From contig NZ_NCEN01000012.1 of NCBI RefSeq assembly GCF_002280675.1, positions 62,001 to 126,000 of the forward strand: a DNA stretch of 64,000 bases. The letters are read 5' to 3'. The notes under the pieces were generated by a model. The model did not search any database. It worked only from the letters and a program-made list of their open reading frames with translations, and was not told the origin of the DNA. Below, piece by piece: positions 1-8,312 of this stretch (position 1 is its first letter; each line of letters begins with the position of its first letter). Both the position numbers and the translations under genes were made by a program. This DNA comes from Novosphingobium sp. 32-60-15. GTDB taxonomy: Bacteria; Pseudomonadota; Alphaproteobacteria; Sphingomonadales; Sphingomonadaceae.

Positions 1-303
1 GACAAAAGCGCCACCCCTCGGCGCTGCGCCATCGCGCAGTGCCGAATCATCCCCCGCGGATGCGACTGGAGTTCGTCCCGATAGGAAGCAGTACTAACGC
101 GGGAGGGCACGGGCGAAAAGGGGAAAATGCGGGAAAACGCGCCCAAACCATGATTTCACAGTATTTTTTCTACTTATTGACGCCCTGTTTACCAAGTTGT
201 GCTGAAAAAGCAGGCAACGAAACCCTTGTTATTGTTGAAATCTTCTTCACTGCAGCAACCGCAGCGCACGCTATGCCCGTATTCTCCCGTAAGGAGAGAC
301 GCT
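1..303. other. No gene recognised; contains one hairpin
   Basis: No convincing protein or RNA gene is seen in this stretch. Open frames on both strands here lack ribosome sites and recognisable protein features. The DNA is richer in A and T from about 140 to 300 than the flanking genes. A 10-bp hairpin lies at 20-43 and is listed separately. The only adjacent gene ends at 304 on the minus strand, so this is downstream sequence for it; the gene to the left is outside the window. Confidence 0.5.
20..43. terminator. Hairpin, possible terminator
   Basis: Two 10-base arms at 20-29 and 34-43 pair with one G-T wobble around a CATC tetraloop. No run of T follows on either strand, so an intrinsic terminator is only one reading. 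It may end a gene left of the window or act in its transcript. Confidence 0.3.
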
Positions 304-1032
304 TCAGTTGCCAAAACTTTCGTCCAGCAAATGCTCGAACCGCTTAACCTGCACCTGCCGATCACCTTCAGTTTCCAGCAAAGCTGCATCGGCGACCAAT
401 AAAACCTGGCCTTTTCCGACACTGCACCGTGCAATCAGGCCTTGTGAGCGGATCTTGCAGCGGGCATCTGCGCCGCCCTTTTTGAATGCAAAAAGCCCCG
501 GCAAATTGACGGGCATGGCCTCGCCCGCGTTTTCCCGCAGCCCGCCTGGTTGCGCGTCATCGAACTGCAGTTCCAGACCCCAGCGCCCCAGTATCGGCGA
601 AACCAGCACCACATCCTGTGGCCGTCTGCGGTCACCCAAAGCGAAGGCGCTGTCATGTGTCAGCATCGGATCGACAAACACCAGCGCCTTGCCACCTTCG
701 CGAACCCATTCATCGAGCGCGATATTTTCGTCAGGTGAAAGTGGCCGTGGCTGGGCAATGATCAGCCGGTCAAGCCGCGACAGGTCAAGCAGGGTGTTGA
801 GCGCAACAATTTTGCCGTGTTGATCGAGCACTGTTTTGGCCCAGTGCGGATTTTCCGGCGCTAGAACATCGCGCAGATCGGACTGCTCGCTCCACAGGAT
901 CGGCAGGCTGGTGAACAGGCCCAGAGGTTGTGTGGCTTCGGCGGGTTGCCCATTGCTACGCTGGACCAGCCACACACCGCTGCCAATCGCCAGCAGCAGC
1001 GCGAGCGCCAGCATAATATGGCGACGCTGCAC
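304..1032 (-). CDS. GldG/DUF4350-like membrane-anchored protein
   Basis: Predicted product of 242 residues with a GTG start at 1032; an internal ATG at 1014 is the alternative, but the GTG start supplies the basic n-region (MQRRH) before the membrane segment at about residues 7-23. The rest should lie in the periplasm. The stretch near residues 108-122 (acidic turn, VREGGKALVFVDP) resembles the sugar-binding-like fold of GldG and DUF4350 proteins, which accompany ABC-2 type transporters. No ABC transporter partner of that type is adjacent; the upstream genes are a small membrane protein 8 bases away and a cysteine synthase. The function is unknown and the family call is tentative. Confidence 0.6.
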   Translation of the reverse strand: MQRRHIMLALALLLAIGSGVWLVQRSNGQPAEATQPLGLFTSLPILWSEQSDLRDVLAPENPHWAKTVLDQHGKIVALNTLLDLSRLDRLIIAQPRPLSPDENIALDEWVREGGKALVFVDPMLTHDSAFALGDRRRPQDVVLVSPILGRWGLELQFDDAQPGGLRENAGEAMPVNLPGLFAFKKGGADARCKIRSQGLIARCSVGKGQVLLVADAALLETEGDRQVQVKRFEHLLDESFGN

Positions 1033-1040
1033 TAACCAGC

Positions 1041-1439
1041 TCAGGGGGTTGGCGCTTTTACAGATGGCGCAGGTGTGGGTGGCGGTGCGGGCGTGATAAT
1101 CACTTGCGGTTGGTTGTTGCCTGAAACCGGCAGTTCAGGTGCAACACCCATATCGACCAGCGGATCACTGGCTTTTGCCTCGCTTGCCGAAACCATGGGT
1201 TCGGTCACATTCACCGCCGTATCATCAAGGTACTTGGCCCGGTCCATGATCACATTGGCGAGGCTGACGATCAGCAGCATTCCGGCCAGGCCGAACATGC
1301 CCACTTGCAACCGGTGCACCGCTTGCGCGCGCAGTTCGCGGGTTGATGGCGGTGTATAGGCAAGCACGCTTGTGGCAGGCACCGGCTGGGAACCGGGGAG
1401 AGCAGTGCTGCGCGCCTGCGACCTGTCAGACAAGGACAT
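1041..1439 (-). CDS. Small single-pass membrane protein, unknown function
   Basis: A 132-residue protein with a strong ribosome site (AGAGGAG five bases before the ATG). The N-terminal 45 residues are polar and cytoplasmic by charge, one membrane segment spans about 46-64, and the tail ends in a proline-rich run (PAPPPTPAPS) that would lie in the periplasm. No family is recognised. It sits 14 bases after the cysteine synthase gene and 8 bases before the GldG-like gene, so the three are probably one transcript. The pairing with the GldG-like anchor suggests a small envelope complex, which is inference. Confidence 0.6.
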   Translation of the reverse strand: MSLSDRSQARSTALPGSQPVPATSVLAYTPPSTRELRAQAVHRLQVGMFGLAGMLLIVSLANVIMDRAKYLDDTAVNVTEPMVSASEAKASDPLVDMGVAPELPVSGNNQPQVIITPAPPPTPAPSVKAPTP

Positions 1440-1453
1440 CGTGCTCCTCTACC

Positions 1454-2452
1454 CTATTGCTCCAGCCATGGGAACACCGGAAGCCCCTTGGCCTTCAGCC
1501 ATTCAGGATTGTAGAGCGACGAAAGGTAGCGGAAGCCCGTATCGCACAGGATCGTCGCCACGCGCGCACCCTTGCCCAAGTGCTTGCCCAGCGCGACCGC
1601 GCCCGCCACGTTGATCCCGCTCGACAGGCCAAGGCACAGGCCTTCATCGGCCAGCAAACGCTCAACCCAGAACAGGCCTTCCTCATCGGAAATGCGGAAT
1701 TGTGTATCGATTGGCGCGCCTTCCAGATTGGCGGTGATGCGGCCCTGCCCGATGCCTTCGGCAACCGATGATCCTTCGGCCTTCAATTCACCATGGGCGT
1801 AGTAGTTATAAAGCGCAGCGCCGTGCGGATCGGCTAGCGCGATGGTGACGTTTTCGTCAAAGGCTTTCAGCCCCATGCCTACGCCGGCGATGGTTCCGCC
1901 TGTGCCCGCTGCACAGACAAACCCGTCGATGCGGTGCTCCATCTGCTCCCACAATTCGGGCGCGGTGCTTTCAATATGGGCGCGGCGGTTGGCGATATTG
2001 TCAAACTGGTTGGCCCAGATCGCGCCTTCGGTCTCTTCGGCAATCCGGCGTGATGTGTGGACAAAGTGCCCCGGATTGGAAAACGGCGCGGCAGGCACCA
2101 GCACCAGTTCGGCCCGCAAGGCGCGCAACGTGTCCATCTTTTCGCGCGATTGGGTTTCGGGCATGACGATGACCGATTTGTAGCCGCGCGCGTTGGCAAC
2201 CAGTGCAAGGCCGATGCCGGTGTTGCCCGCCGTGCCTTCCACAATCGTGCCGCCTGGTTGCAACAGCCCGCGCTCTTCAGCGTCGCGCACGATCCACAGC
2301 GCGGCGCGGTCTTTGACCGACGCGCCGGGATTGGCAAATTCGCACTTGCCGTAAATGTCGCAACCGGCAGCTTCGCTTGGCCCTTTAAGGCGGACCAGCG
2401 GCGTGTTGCCGATGAGGGAGATCGTATCGTTTGAAATCGCAGGGGCTGTCAT
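1454..2452 (-). CDS. cysK: Cysteine synthase A family PLP enzyme
   Basis: A 332-residue fold-type II PLP enzyme. O-acetylserine (thiol) lyases make cysteine from O-acetylserine and sulfide in the cytoplasm. The lysine that should hold PLP is K47 in NPGASVKDRA, and the phosphate-cup loop GTAGNTGIG is at about 73-81. The C-terminal part has SSGIN and CDTGFRYLS. The length is close to the usual 310-330. Upstream lies ccmB, 64 bases away, and downstream two small membrane genes follow closely. No ribosome site is obvious before the ATG. A related activity such as cystathionine beta-synthase-like lyase cannot be excluded by eye. Confidence 0.9.
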   Translation of the reverse strand: MTAPAISNDTISLIGNTPLVRLKGPSEAAGCDIYGKCEFANPGASVKDRAALWIVRDAEERGLLQPGGTIVEGTAGNTGIGLALVANARGYKSVIVMPETQSREKMDTLRALRAELVLVPAAPFSNPGHFVHTSRRIAEETEGAIWANQFDNIANRRAHIESTAPELWEQMEHRIDGFVCAAGTGGTIAGVGMGLKAFDENVTIALADPHGAALYNYYAHGELKAEGSSVAEGIGQGRITANLEGAPIDTQFRISDEEGLFWVERLLADEGLCLGLSSGINVAGAVALGKHLGKGARVATILCDTGFRYLSSLYNPEWLKAKGLPVFPWLEQ

Positions 2453-2516
2453 GCGTCATGATTTAGGGAGACTTGCGCCGATTGCCAACGCATTTGCGCT
2501 TGGGCCTGAACAAGTC

Positions 2517-3179
2517 TTACTCGCGCCCTGCCCGGATCGCCGCGCCGCCTGCAAACGGCGCAACCCCCAAGGCCACCAGACTGCACGCCGCCAGCAAGGC
2601 CAATCCGCCCTCGCCATCAGGTTGCAATGACCCTGCGCCAAAGATCAGGAGCGGCACGGTCAAAGGAATGGCCAATAGTCCGCCAAGGGCAGAACCGGCG
2701 CGCAATCCGGCAGTCAGCGCGGCAATCGTCACGCCGATGGCGGCCAGCCCCGGCGTTCCCAGCAGCAAGCCGATTTCGACCGTCAACAGTTGTCCGGCAT
2801 CGAGCGAAAGCAAACCCGCAGAGAGCGGCGCTGCAATCATCAGGGGTATGCCAAAGCTGATCCAGTGCGCCAGAATACGGCTGAGCAGCAGCGCTTCTTC
2901 CGAAAAGCCCCGCAATGCCCATTGGTCAAAGAAGCCCGCTTCAAGGTCGGGCTCTACCAACCGGTCCAAAGGAAGGATCGCCGCCAGCAAGGCCGCCACC
3001 CAGATCACGCCAGCACCGGTCCGGGCCAGAAGCCGCGCATCAGGCCCCACTGCGAACGGAAACAGCATCGCCACCGCAAGGAAGAACAACAACGGCAGCA
3101 CCGCCCCGCCCCGCCCCTGCGCACCCCGCGAAAGCAACGTCAGATCGCGCACGAAGACAGGCCAGAGCCGACCGATCAT
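2517..3179 (-). CDS. ccmB: Haem exporter membrane protein CcmB
   Basis: A 220-residue membrane protein with about six hydrophobic segments, the normal size for CcmB. CcmB is the permease of the CcmABCD complex, which releases haem-loaded CcmE for cytochrome c maturation (System I). The start ([16 protein letters not shown]) and the acidic/aromatic loop around FFDQWALRGFSEEALLLSRI are typical. Its ATG overlaps the stop of ccmA by four bases (ATGA), so the two are translationally coupled. Other ccm genes (ccmC, ccmE, ccmF) are not in the window and must lie elsewhere. Confidence 0.92.
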   Translation of the reverse strand: MIGRLWPVFVRDLTLLSRGAQGRGGAVLPLLFFLAVAMLFPFAVGPDARLLARTGAGVIWVAALLAAILPLDRLVEPDLEAGFFDQWALRGFSEEALLLSRILAHWISFGIPLMIAAPLSAGLLSLDAGQLLTVEIGLLLGTPGLAAIGVTIAALTAGLRAGSALGGLLAIPLTVPLLIFGAGSLQPDGEGGLALLAACSLVALGVAPFAGGAAIRAGRE

Positions 3180-3751
3180 GCCGCGTAATCCAATATTTGC
3201 AGAGTTTGCACACGTTCAATCGATAGAGGCTGATGCGAGGCAATGATGACGGCACCGCCCGCATTGCAGTGCGCATTAATCGCAACTTGCGCCATGCACG
3301 ACCAATGCTGGTCCAACCCGTTCAGCGGTTCGTCCAGCAGCCAGATGGGCGCTTCACTTGCCGCAATCCGCGCCAATGCGGCGCGTTTGCGCTGACCGGT
3401 TGAAAGAAAACGCACCGGTACGTCCAGCAAATCCGCCAAACCAAAATCTGCCACCGAGCCCGATGCACGGTCAATCTTGCGCCAGAACCCCAGCGCGTTC
3501 TCAAGCGTTTGATGGCCATCGAGCGCCAGCCGCTCGTCCGTCAAGGCCAGCGCACCGATACGTTCGATTGTGCCGGCGTAGGGACGCAGCAACCCTGCCA
3601 GAATGCGGATCAGGCTTGATTTGCCGATGCCGTTCGGTCCCGCCAAATGCACAATTTGCCCGGATTCAACCGTCAAAGACAGTCCACGGATCAGGATACG
3701 ATCCCCCCGCCTACAGGCGATATCATTGGCGACGAGACGGCAGTCTTGCAT
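3176..3751 (-). CDS. ccmA: Haem exporter ATP-binding protein CcmA
   Basis: A 191-residue ABC ATPase, short as CcmA proteins are. The Walker A motif GPNGIGKS lies at 38-45, the signature LSTGQ at 116-120 and Walker B (IWLLDEP) at about 136-142, followed by the D-loop LNGLD. All key residues are present. It powers CcmB in cytochrome c biogenesis at the inner membrane. It starts a leftward run ccmA-ccmB-cysK and is divergent from the pterin dehydratase gene, with the shared upstream region between 3752 and 3813. Confidence 0.93.
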   Translation of the reverse strand: MQDCRLVANDIACRRGDRILIRGLSLTVESGQIVHLAGPNGIGKSSLIRILAGLLRPYAGTIERIGALALTDERLALDGHQTLENALGFWRKIDRASGSVADFGLADLLDVPVRFLSTGQRKRAALARIAASEAPIWLLDEPLNGLDQHWSCMAQVAINAHCNAGGAVIIASHQPLSIERVQTLQILDYAA

Positions 3752-3813
3752 GGGGCCTCGCGATAGGGGAAAGCATGCAGCCTGCCAAGCGCACCAATGA
3801 TACGAGGATCACA

Positions 3814-4104
3814 ATGGCTGTTACCCGCCTCACCGATGCTGAACGCGACACACTTCTGGCTGACTTGCCCGATTGGACCCTGCGCGCCGACGGACTGGCC
3901 ATCACACGAACATTCAAGTTCGCCGATTTCTCGGCTGCATGGGGCTTCATGAACCGCGTAGCGCTTTATGCCGAGAAAGCCGACCATCACCCCGAATGGT
4001 TCAATGTCTACAACCGCGTAGAAGTGACACTAACCACGCACGACGCCAATGGCCTGTCAGCCCGCGACGATGCGATGGCACGCGCGATGGAGACTTTTCT
4101 CTAA
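3814..4104 (+). CDS. phhB: Pterin-4a-carbinolamine dehydratase
   Basis: A 96-residue protein of the PCD/DCoH family, which dehydrates 4a-hydroxytetrahydropterin and so recycles the cofactor of aromatic amino acid hydroxylases. The active-site motif EKADHHPEW is intact, with the histidine pair at 58-59. The ATG at 3814 follows GAGGA and gives the family's usual length. A second in-frame ATG at 3775 also follows a good site (GGGGA) and would add 13 residues. The stop lies three bases from the stop of the convergent SDR gene. Confidence 0.9.
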   Translation: MAVTRLTDAERDTLLADLPDWTLRADGLAITRTFKFADFSAAWGFMNRVALYAEKADHHPEWFNVYNRVEVTLTTHDANGLSARDDAMARAMETFL

Positions 4105-4107
4105 ACG

Positions 4108-4911
4108 CTATTTTCCCAGCGGGCGCGCAGATGATCGCATCTGTTTGCGCAACGATCCGGGCATCCAGCGCGATGCGAATGCAAGCTTGCGCGCGGTCTT
4201 GCCCACCAAAGTGTGCAATTTGTCGCCATGCACCGCAGTCCAAGCCGCTTCGGCGACATCGGCAACCGGTGTAATCTCAAGCCCTGCATTTACCACGCGG
4301 GTGCGGATATCTTCATTGCTAGCGCGGTTGGTTGCATGGTCCAGCAGCGGCGTTTCGATGAAGCCCGGCATCAGGCTGCGCACGCAGATGCCATCGCCGG
4401 CCCATTCGCCATCAAGCGATTCGGTGATAGCCCGCACGCCGAACTTGGTAGCGGAATAGACTGACGCTCCGGGCGTGCCGTAAATGCCTGCAGCGCTTGC
4501 CGTGTTGAGCAAGACTGATCCCGGCCCGCTCCGCTTCAGCCAAGGATAGGCTGCCTGCGCGCCAAAGATCACGCCTTTCATGTTGATGTCCAGCGTGCGT
4601 TCGATTTCTTCTGGCGTCAGATCGATAATCGCCCCGCCTAGCGGGATTCCGGCGTTATTGAACACGACATCGATCAACCCACCCGAACTTGCTGCAAAAT
4701 CGGCCAATGCCGTGTCCCAAGCCGCACGGTCCCGCACATCAAGTCTGTGGCAGGAAATGTGACCTGCTGGCAGCAAAGCCGCCGTCGCCGCCATGCCCGC
4801 TTCATCAATATCGGCAAGGCCCACGAACCAGCCGCCTTGGGCAAAGCGTTGCGCCACCGCGCGGCCTATGCCCGATGCGCCGCCGGTAATGAAAATCGTG
4901 TTGCGCGCCAT
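4108..4911 (-). CDS. Short-chain dehydrogenase/reductase
   Basis: A 267-residue classical SDR. The cofactor loop TGGASGIG is at 9-16, NNAG at 84-87, and the catalytic set is S138 with Y151 and K155 (YSATK). The acidic residues of the second strand (LADIDEAG near 31-38) favour NAD over NADP. The C-terminal 60 residues carry the variable substrate-binding region, so the substrate cannot be read from the sequence. The gene stands alone between the convergent pterin dehydratase and the glycosylase gene 37 bases upstream, with which it may share a transcript. Confidence 0.88.
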   Translation of the reverse strand: MARNTIFITGGASGIGRAVAQRFAQGGWFVGLADIDEAGMAATAALLPAGHISCHRLDVRDRAAWDTALADFAASSGGLIDVVFNNAGIPLGGAIIDLTPEEIERTLDINMKGVIFGAQAAYPWLKRSGPGSVLLNTASAAGIYGTPGASVYSATKFGVRAITESLDGEWAGDGICVRSLMPGFIETPLLDHATNRASNEDIRTRVVNAGLEITPVADVAEAAWTAVHGDKLHTLVGKTARKLAFASRWMPGSLRKQMRSSARPLGK

Positions 4912-4948
4912 TGCCCCACCTTGCCTACAGCCTTGTCAGTAAAAGATG

Positions 4949-5566
4949 CTACATCGCGGGATTGTTATAGCAATGCCACGTAAAAATCGCCGCTGCGCCG
5001 CGATGGGGCCGCCACACTTCGGCCAGAACACGCGTTTCCTTCTCTGTCGGACGTTCGGCAAGGCCCAACAGCTTGCCAAGCCCCACTTGCACCGCCAGAT
5101 CGCCTGCGGGCCAGATATCGGGCCGCCCTTCGGCAAACAGCAGGTAAATTTCAGCAGACCACCGCCCGATCCCTTTGATCCGGACAAGTTCGGCAATCGC
5201 CTCCTCATCATCGGCTGGCAGGCTGTCCAGATCAAGTTCGCCCGATACGACGAGTTCGCATAGCGACCGAACATAGCCCTGCTTCTGCCGTGAAAGGCCG
5301 CACCCGCGCAGTGCGTCAAATTCGGCGTCGAGCAAATCTTGCGGCGGCATGTCCTCGCCCAGCAAGGCTTCCAACTTGTTCCAGACCGATGAAGCCGCCG
5401 AAACGCTCACCTGCTGGCCGACAATCGTGCGCAGCAAGGTCCGGTATCCTGTGGCCCGGATGCGCGGCGCGGGATAGCCGACACGGTCGATGACGCCGGA
5501 CAGGACAGGGGTGATTTTGGCGATGTGATTCAGCCCGTCGCGGATGGCTTCGGCAGAAAGGCCCAT
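4949..5566 (-). CDS. DNA-3-methyladenine glycosylase II (AlkA-like)
   Basis: A 205-residue HhH-GPD base-excision enzyme. It should remove alkylated bases such as 3-methyladenine from DNA. The helix-hairpin-helix is IKGIGRWSAE at about 130-139 and the catalytic aspartate is D156 in PAGDLAVQ. There is no lysine nucleophile or iron-sulfur cluster motif, so it is a monofunctional glycosylase, and it lacks the N-terminal extra domain of E. coli AlkA. The start at 5566 is chosen because AGGAG lies eight bases before it; an earlier in-frame start at 5587 has no such site. Confidence 0.88.
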   Translation of the reverse strand: MGLSAEAIRDGLNHIAKITPVLSGVIDRVGYPAPRIRATGYRTLLRTIVGQQVSVSAASSVWNKLEALLGEDMPPQDLLDAEFDALRGCGLSRQKQGYVRSLCELVVSGELDLDSLPADDEEAIAELVRIKGIGRWSAEIYLLFAEGRPDIWPAGDLAVQVGLGKLLGLAERPTEKETRVLAEVWRPHRGAAAIFTWHCYNNPAM

Positions 5567-5691
5567 GCAAATTCTCCTACGCCACATTCTTTGTCGGGAT
5601 GGGCAGTTGCAAAACCCCCGAAGTCGCGATAGCAGCCCGGACCAAAGGCGAACAGGGGCGGTGCCCTGTCGCCGCGTTTGGAGAATAGACG

Positions 5692-6009
5692 ATGCCGAAG
5701 CTTGTCGTTGTCAATCGTGCTGGTGAAGAAAAGACAATCGAGGCCGATGCCGGCCTTTCAGTAATGGAAGCCATCCGCGATGACGGCTTTGACGAATTGT
5801 TGGCTCTGTGCGGCGGTTGCTGCTCATGCGCCACGTGCCACGTCTTTGTCGATCCTGCTTTCGCTGACAAGCTCCCTGCGATGAGCGAAGATGAAAACGA
5901 CCTGCTCGACAGTTCAGACCACCGCAATGAAACCTCGCGCCTTTCGTGCCAGGTCCAGATCACGAGTGATCTGGACGGTCTGCGCGTAACGATTGCGCCT
6001 GAAGACTGA
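5692..6009 (+). CDS. [2Fe-2S] ferredoxin, adrenodoxin type
   Basis: A 105-residue ferredoxin. Likely cluster ligands are C40, C46, C49 (the [10 protein letters not shown] segment) and C86, in the spacing of the vertebrate/ISC-type or FdVI class. Two extra cysteines, C43 and C44, sit inside the first loop. Such ferredoxins pass electrons to cytochrome P450s, to iron-sulfur assembly or to oxygenases. No reductase or P450 gene is adjacent, so its partner is unknown. A good hairpin terminator follows at 6047. Confidence 0.93.
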   Translation: MPKLVVVNRAGEEKTIEADAGLSVMEAIRDDGFDELLALCGGCCSCATCHVFVDPAFADKLPAMSEDENDLLDSSDHRNETSRLSCQVQITSDLDGLRVTIAPED

Positions 6010-6046
6010 TCTTCGGCATAATAAATCTATTGTCGACACTGTTTTA

Positions 6047-6080
6047 ATGGTGGCTGCTATCAAGGCGGCCACCATTTTTC
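6047..6080 (+). terminator. Intrinsic terminator after ferredoxin gene
   Basis: Eight-base arms ATGGTGGC and GCCACCAT (6047-6054 and 6068-6075) are followed at once by a run of T to 6079. It separates the ferredoxin gene from the AT-rich lipoprotein gene that follows. Confidence 0.7.
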
Positions 6081-6153
6081 GTTATTGCACTATTTCTTTT
6101 TGCGTATGCACGGCTACTTTGGTTGAATATGGCAACCGAATAAAGGGCATTGC

Positions 6154-7365
6154 ATGCGCGCCTTCCGACCAGCTTTTTATACGTCAGCTGTAACGCTTGC
6201 TGCATTAGTATTGGCTGGCTGCAACATGGCAGGCAATGATACATCAGCCGATGCTGGAAAAGCATTTGTCGCGACGGACCCATTTTCTTCCAAGCCGGAC
6301 TTCTTTCCACTCGGTGTCTATCTTCAGTCTGCCCAACGTGCTGAACAATGGTCACAAATTGGCATAAATATGATTTCCCCGGCAAACGGGTACCTTACAC
6401 TTGATGACATCAAGCGGATTGAAGCGCTGGGCATGATTGTTGGTGGCAATGCCGCAGATTTGGTCCCGCTTGACCGCAGCGGCGCTGCTTTGCCGTTTTT
6501 TGTGACCGTCGATGAACCGGATAACGCGCAACTTCAGGCAGATGGCACATACGGGCCATGCGTGACCCCGGCGGCACTCAGAGAAGAAAGCGCGTCACTT
6601 CGCAAATTGAGTGGTGGCCGCCCGATTTTGCGGAATTTCGGGCGCGGCATTGTTGAACCTGATTGGGTTGGTCGCGGAAAATGTGCAGGTTCCCGCGATG
6701 ATTATTACCCCGATGCCATTGCATCTGTGGATATCGCCTCGTTCGATTTTTACCCTGTAATGGGCAATGACCGGCTTGAAAAAGTTGCAGATGGCGCGCG
6801 CCAATTGCGATCCTATATTCAGAAAGCCGGCGGCAAACAGGCGCAATGGGGCATTGTCGAAGTTTCCGCGATAAAGGGCGGCCCCACTCCAACACCTTTG
6901 CAAATCCGGTCAATGGCATGGATGCATGTGATCAACGGTGCGCGCGGCTTGATCTTTTTCCCGTGGCAAGTTGGTGAAAAAGGCGAGCGTATCCGGGAAG
7001 ATGCAGCTTTTCTGAACCCCGATGTAATTGCGGGGCTTAAAGCACTCACATCTGAAATATCGGGCTTATCTTCCGCGATCAAATCGCCTGAAGACGTTTC
7101 TTTCGCAGTCAAAAGCCCTGAAAAATATTCGGCTATGGCGCGTCTATATAAAGGCGACGCTTATGTTTTTGTGGTCAGTGAGAGTGCAAAGGGCGCAAAG
7201 ATCGAAGTGGAATTGCGCGACTTTCCGGCAGAAAGCGTTGATATTGTGGGAACCGGTTCATCGGCCCAACGCGATGGCCCCGAATTTACAGATGACCTGA
7301 ACGCTTACGACGTGCGCATTTACCGCGCCCGTCGCGCGGCATTGAAACAGGCCAATCGAATGTGA
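6154..7365 (+). CDS. Lipoprotein, possible glycoside-hydrolase-like TIM barrel
   Basis: A 403-residue protein with a lipoprotein signal peptide: the lipobox LAGC puts the lipidated cysteine at residue 23. The body reads like a beta/alpha barrel of the glycosidase type: a strand with FFVTVDEPDN, a strand with SFDFYPVM, a strand with WGIVEVSAIKGG and a strand with GLIFFPWQ, in the order seen in clan A hydrolases, and a small beta domain at the end (about residues 310-395). The glutamates in VDEP and VEVS are candidate acid and base. No family is recognised with certainty. Base composition is clearly lower in GC than in both neighbours (I count 27 of 60 in bases 6301-6360), a sign of recent acquisition. 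Confidence 0.75.
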   Translation: MRAFRPAFYTSAVTLAALVLAGCNMAGNDTSADAGKAFVATDPFSSKPDFFPLGVYLQSAQRAEQWSQIGINMISPANGYLTLDDIKRIEALGMIVGGNAADLVPLDRSGAALPFFVTVDEPDNAQLQADGTYGPCVTPAALREESASLRKLSGGRPILRNFGRGIVEPDWVGRGKCAGSRDDYYPDAIASVDIASFDFYPVMGNDRLEKVADGARQLRSYIQKAGGKQAQWGIVEVSAIKGGPTPTPLQIRSMAWMHVINGARGLIFFPWQVGEKGERIREDAAFLNPDVIAGLKALTSEISGLSSAIKSPEDVSFAVKSPEKYSAMARLYKGDAYVFVVSESAKGAKIEVELRDFPAESVDIVGTGSSAQRDGPEFTDDLNAYDVRIYRARRAALKQANRM

Positions 7366-7376
7366 CGCGAAGCCAA

Positions 7377-7400
7377 GCAGGCCTACAGGCGCAGGCCTGC
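7377..7400. terminator. Hairpin between convergent genes
   Basis: GCAGGCCT at 7377-7384 and AGGCCTGC at 7393-7400 form an eight-base perfect stem between the ends of the lipoprotein gene and argC. There is no strong T run on either side, so termination would be weak or factor-assisted. It overlaps the last codons of argC. Confidence 0.35.
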
Positions 7401-8312
7401 CGTTTCGGCCAATCCTGCCATCAGGTTCAGGGTCTGCACAGCCGCTCCGCTTGCGCCCTTGCCCAGATTGTCGAGCACGGCGACCAGTCGCACCTGCTCG
7501 CTATCGGCGCTTCCCATAACGTACAGGCGCAACCCGTCCCACGGCTCTTGCGATGCGCGCATCAAAAGTTCGCCCTCAGGTGGCAACTCTTGCGCCACGC
7601 TTACCACGGGAGAGCCTGCGTAAAACTGGGTGAGCGCTGCACGCAGCAAATCGGCCGGAACGCTGCCGGGCATGACGCCCAGGGGCAGCGGAATTTCCAC
7701 CACCATGCCGCGATGGGCGGCAATCACGGCGGGGCTGAACAGCGGGGCAATGGCAAGGCCCGCATAGCGCTGCATTTCGGCCACGTGCTTGTGCCCGAAG
7801 GTCAGGCCGTAGCCGCGCCAGGCGATGTCGCGATCATCTTCGAAGCGCCCGATCAGCGCCTTTCCGCCGCCCGAATAGCCAGAAACCGCATTACAGCTAT
7901 AGGGCCAAGCCGAAGGCAGCAGACCGTTATGCACCAATGGTGCCAGCAGCCCAAGGAAACCCGTCGGATAGCATCCGGGGTTCGAAACCCGCTTGGCTTG
8001 CGCCACGACCTCGCGCCCGACAATTTCGGGAAAGCCGTATGTCCAGCCGTCAGCCACGCGGTGCGCAGTGGAGGCGTCAATCACGCGGGTACGCTCATTG
8101 CGGATCATGGCCACCGCATCGCGCGCGGCATCATCGGGCAAGCACAAGATCACGACATCGGCATCATTGATGGCTTCTGCCCGCGCGGCATCATCCTTGC
8201 GGCGCGCATCGTCGAGAGCGATCAGCGCAAATTCGGTGCGGCCTGCCAACCGCTCGGCAATTTCAAGCCCGGTCGTGCCTGCCGCGCCATCGATGAAAAC
8301 AGACGTGGTCAT
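7383..8312 (-). CDS. argC: N-acetyl-gamma-glutamyl-phosphate reductase, short type
   Basis: A 309-residue enzyme of the shorter ArgC class. It reduces N-acetylglutamyl phosphate to the semialdehyde in arginine synthesis, using NADPH. The nucleotide loop GAAGTTGLE begins at residue 9 and the catalytic cysteine is C114 in NPGCYPTG. Its ATG overlaps the stop codon of the upstream SH3-domain gene by four bases, so it is probably read from a longer message that starts at the aminopeptidase gene. No other arg biosynthesis gene is in this part of the window. Confidence 0.93.
   Translation of the reverse strand: MTTSVFIDGAAGTTGLEIAERLAGRTEFALIALDDARRKDDAARAEAINDADVVILCLPDDAARDAVAMIRNERTRVIDASTAHRVADGWTYGFPEIVGREVVAQAKRVSNPGCYPTGFLGLLAPLVHNGLLPSAWPYSCNAVSGYSGGGKALIGRFEDDRDIAWRGYGLTFGHKHVAEMQRYAGLAIAPLFSPAVIAAHRGMVVEIPLPLGVMPGSVPADLLRAALTQFYAGSPVVSVAQELPPEGELLMRASQEPWDGLRLYVMGSADSEQVRLVAVLDNLGKGASGAAVQTLNLMAGLAETAGLRL

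Noticed and set aside
60..120. Weak likeness to the tip of an SRP RNA (a GGAAGCAG string)
   Set aside because: The conserved flanking loop (GTCAG before the tip) is missing and the flanks do not pair as a long rod.
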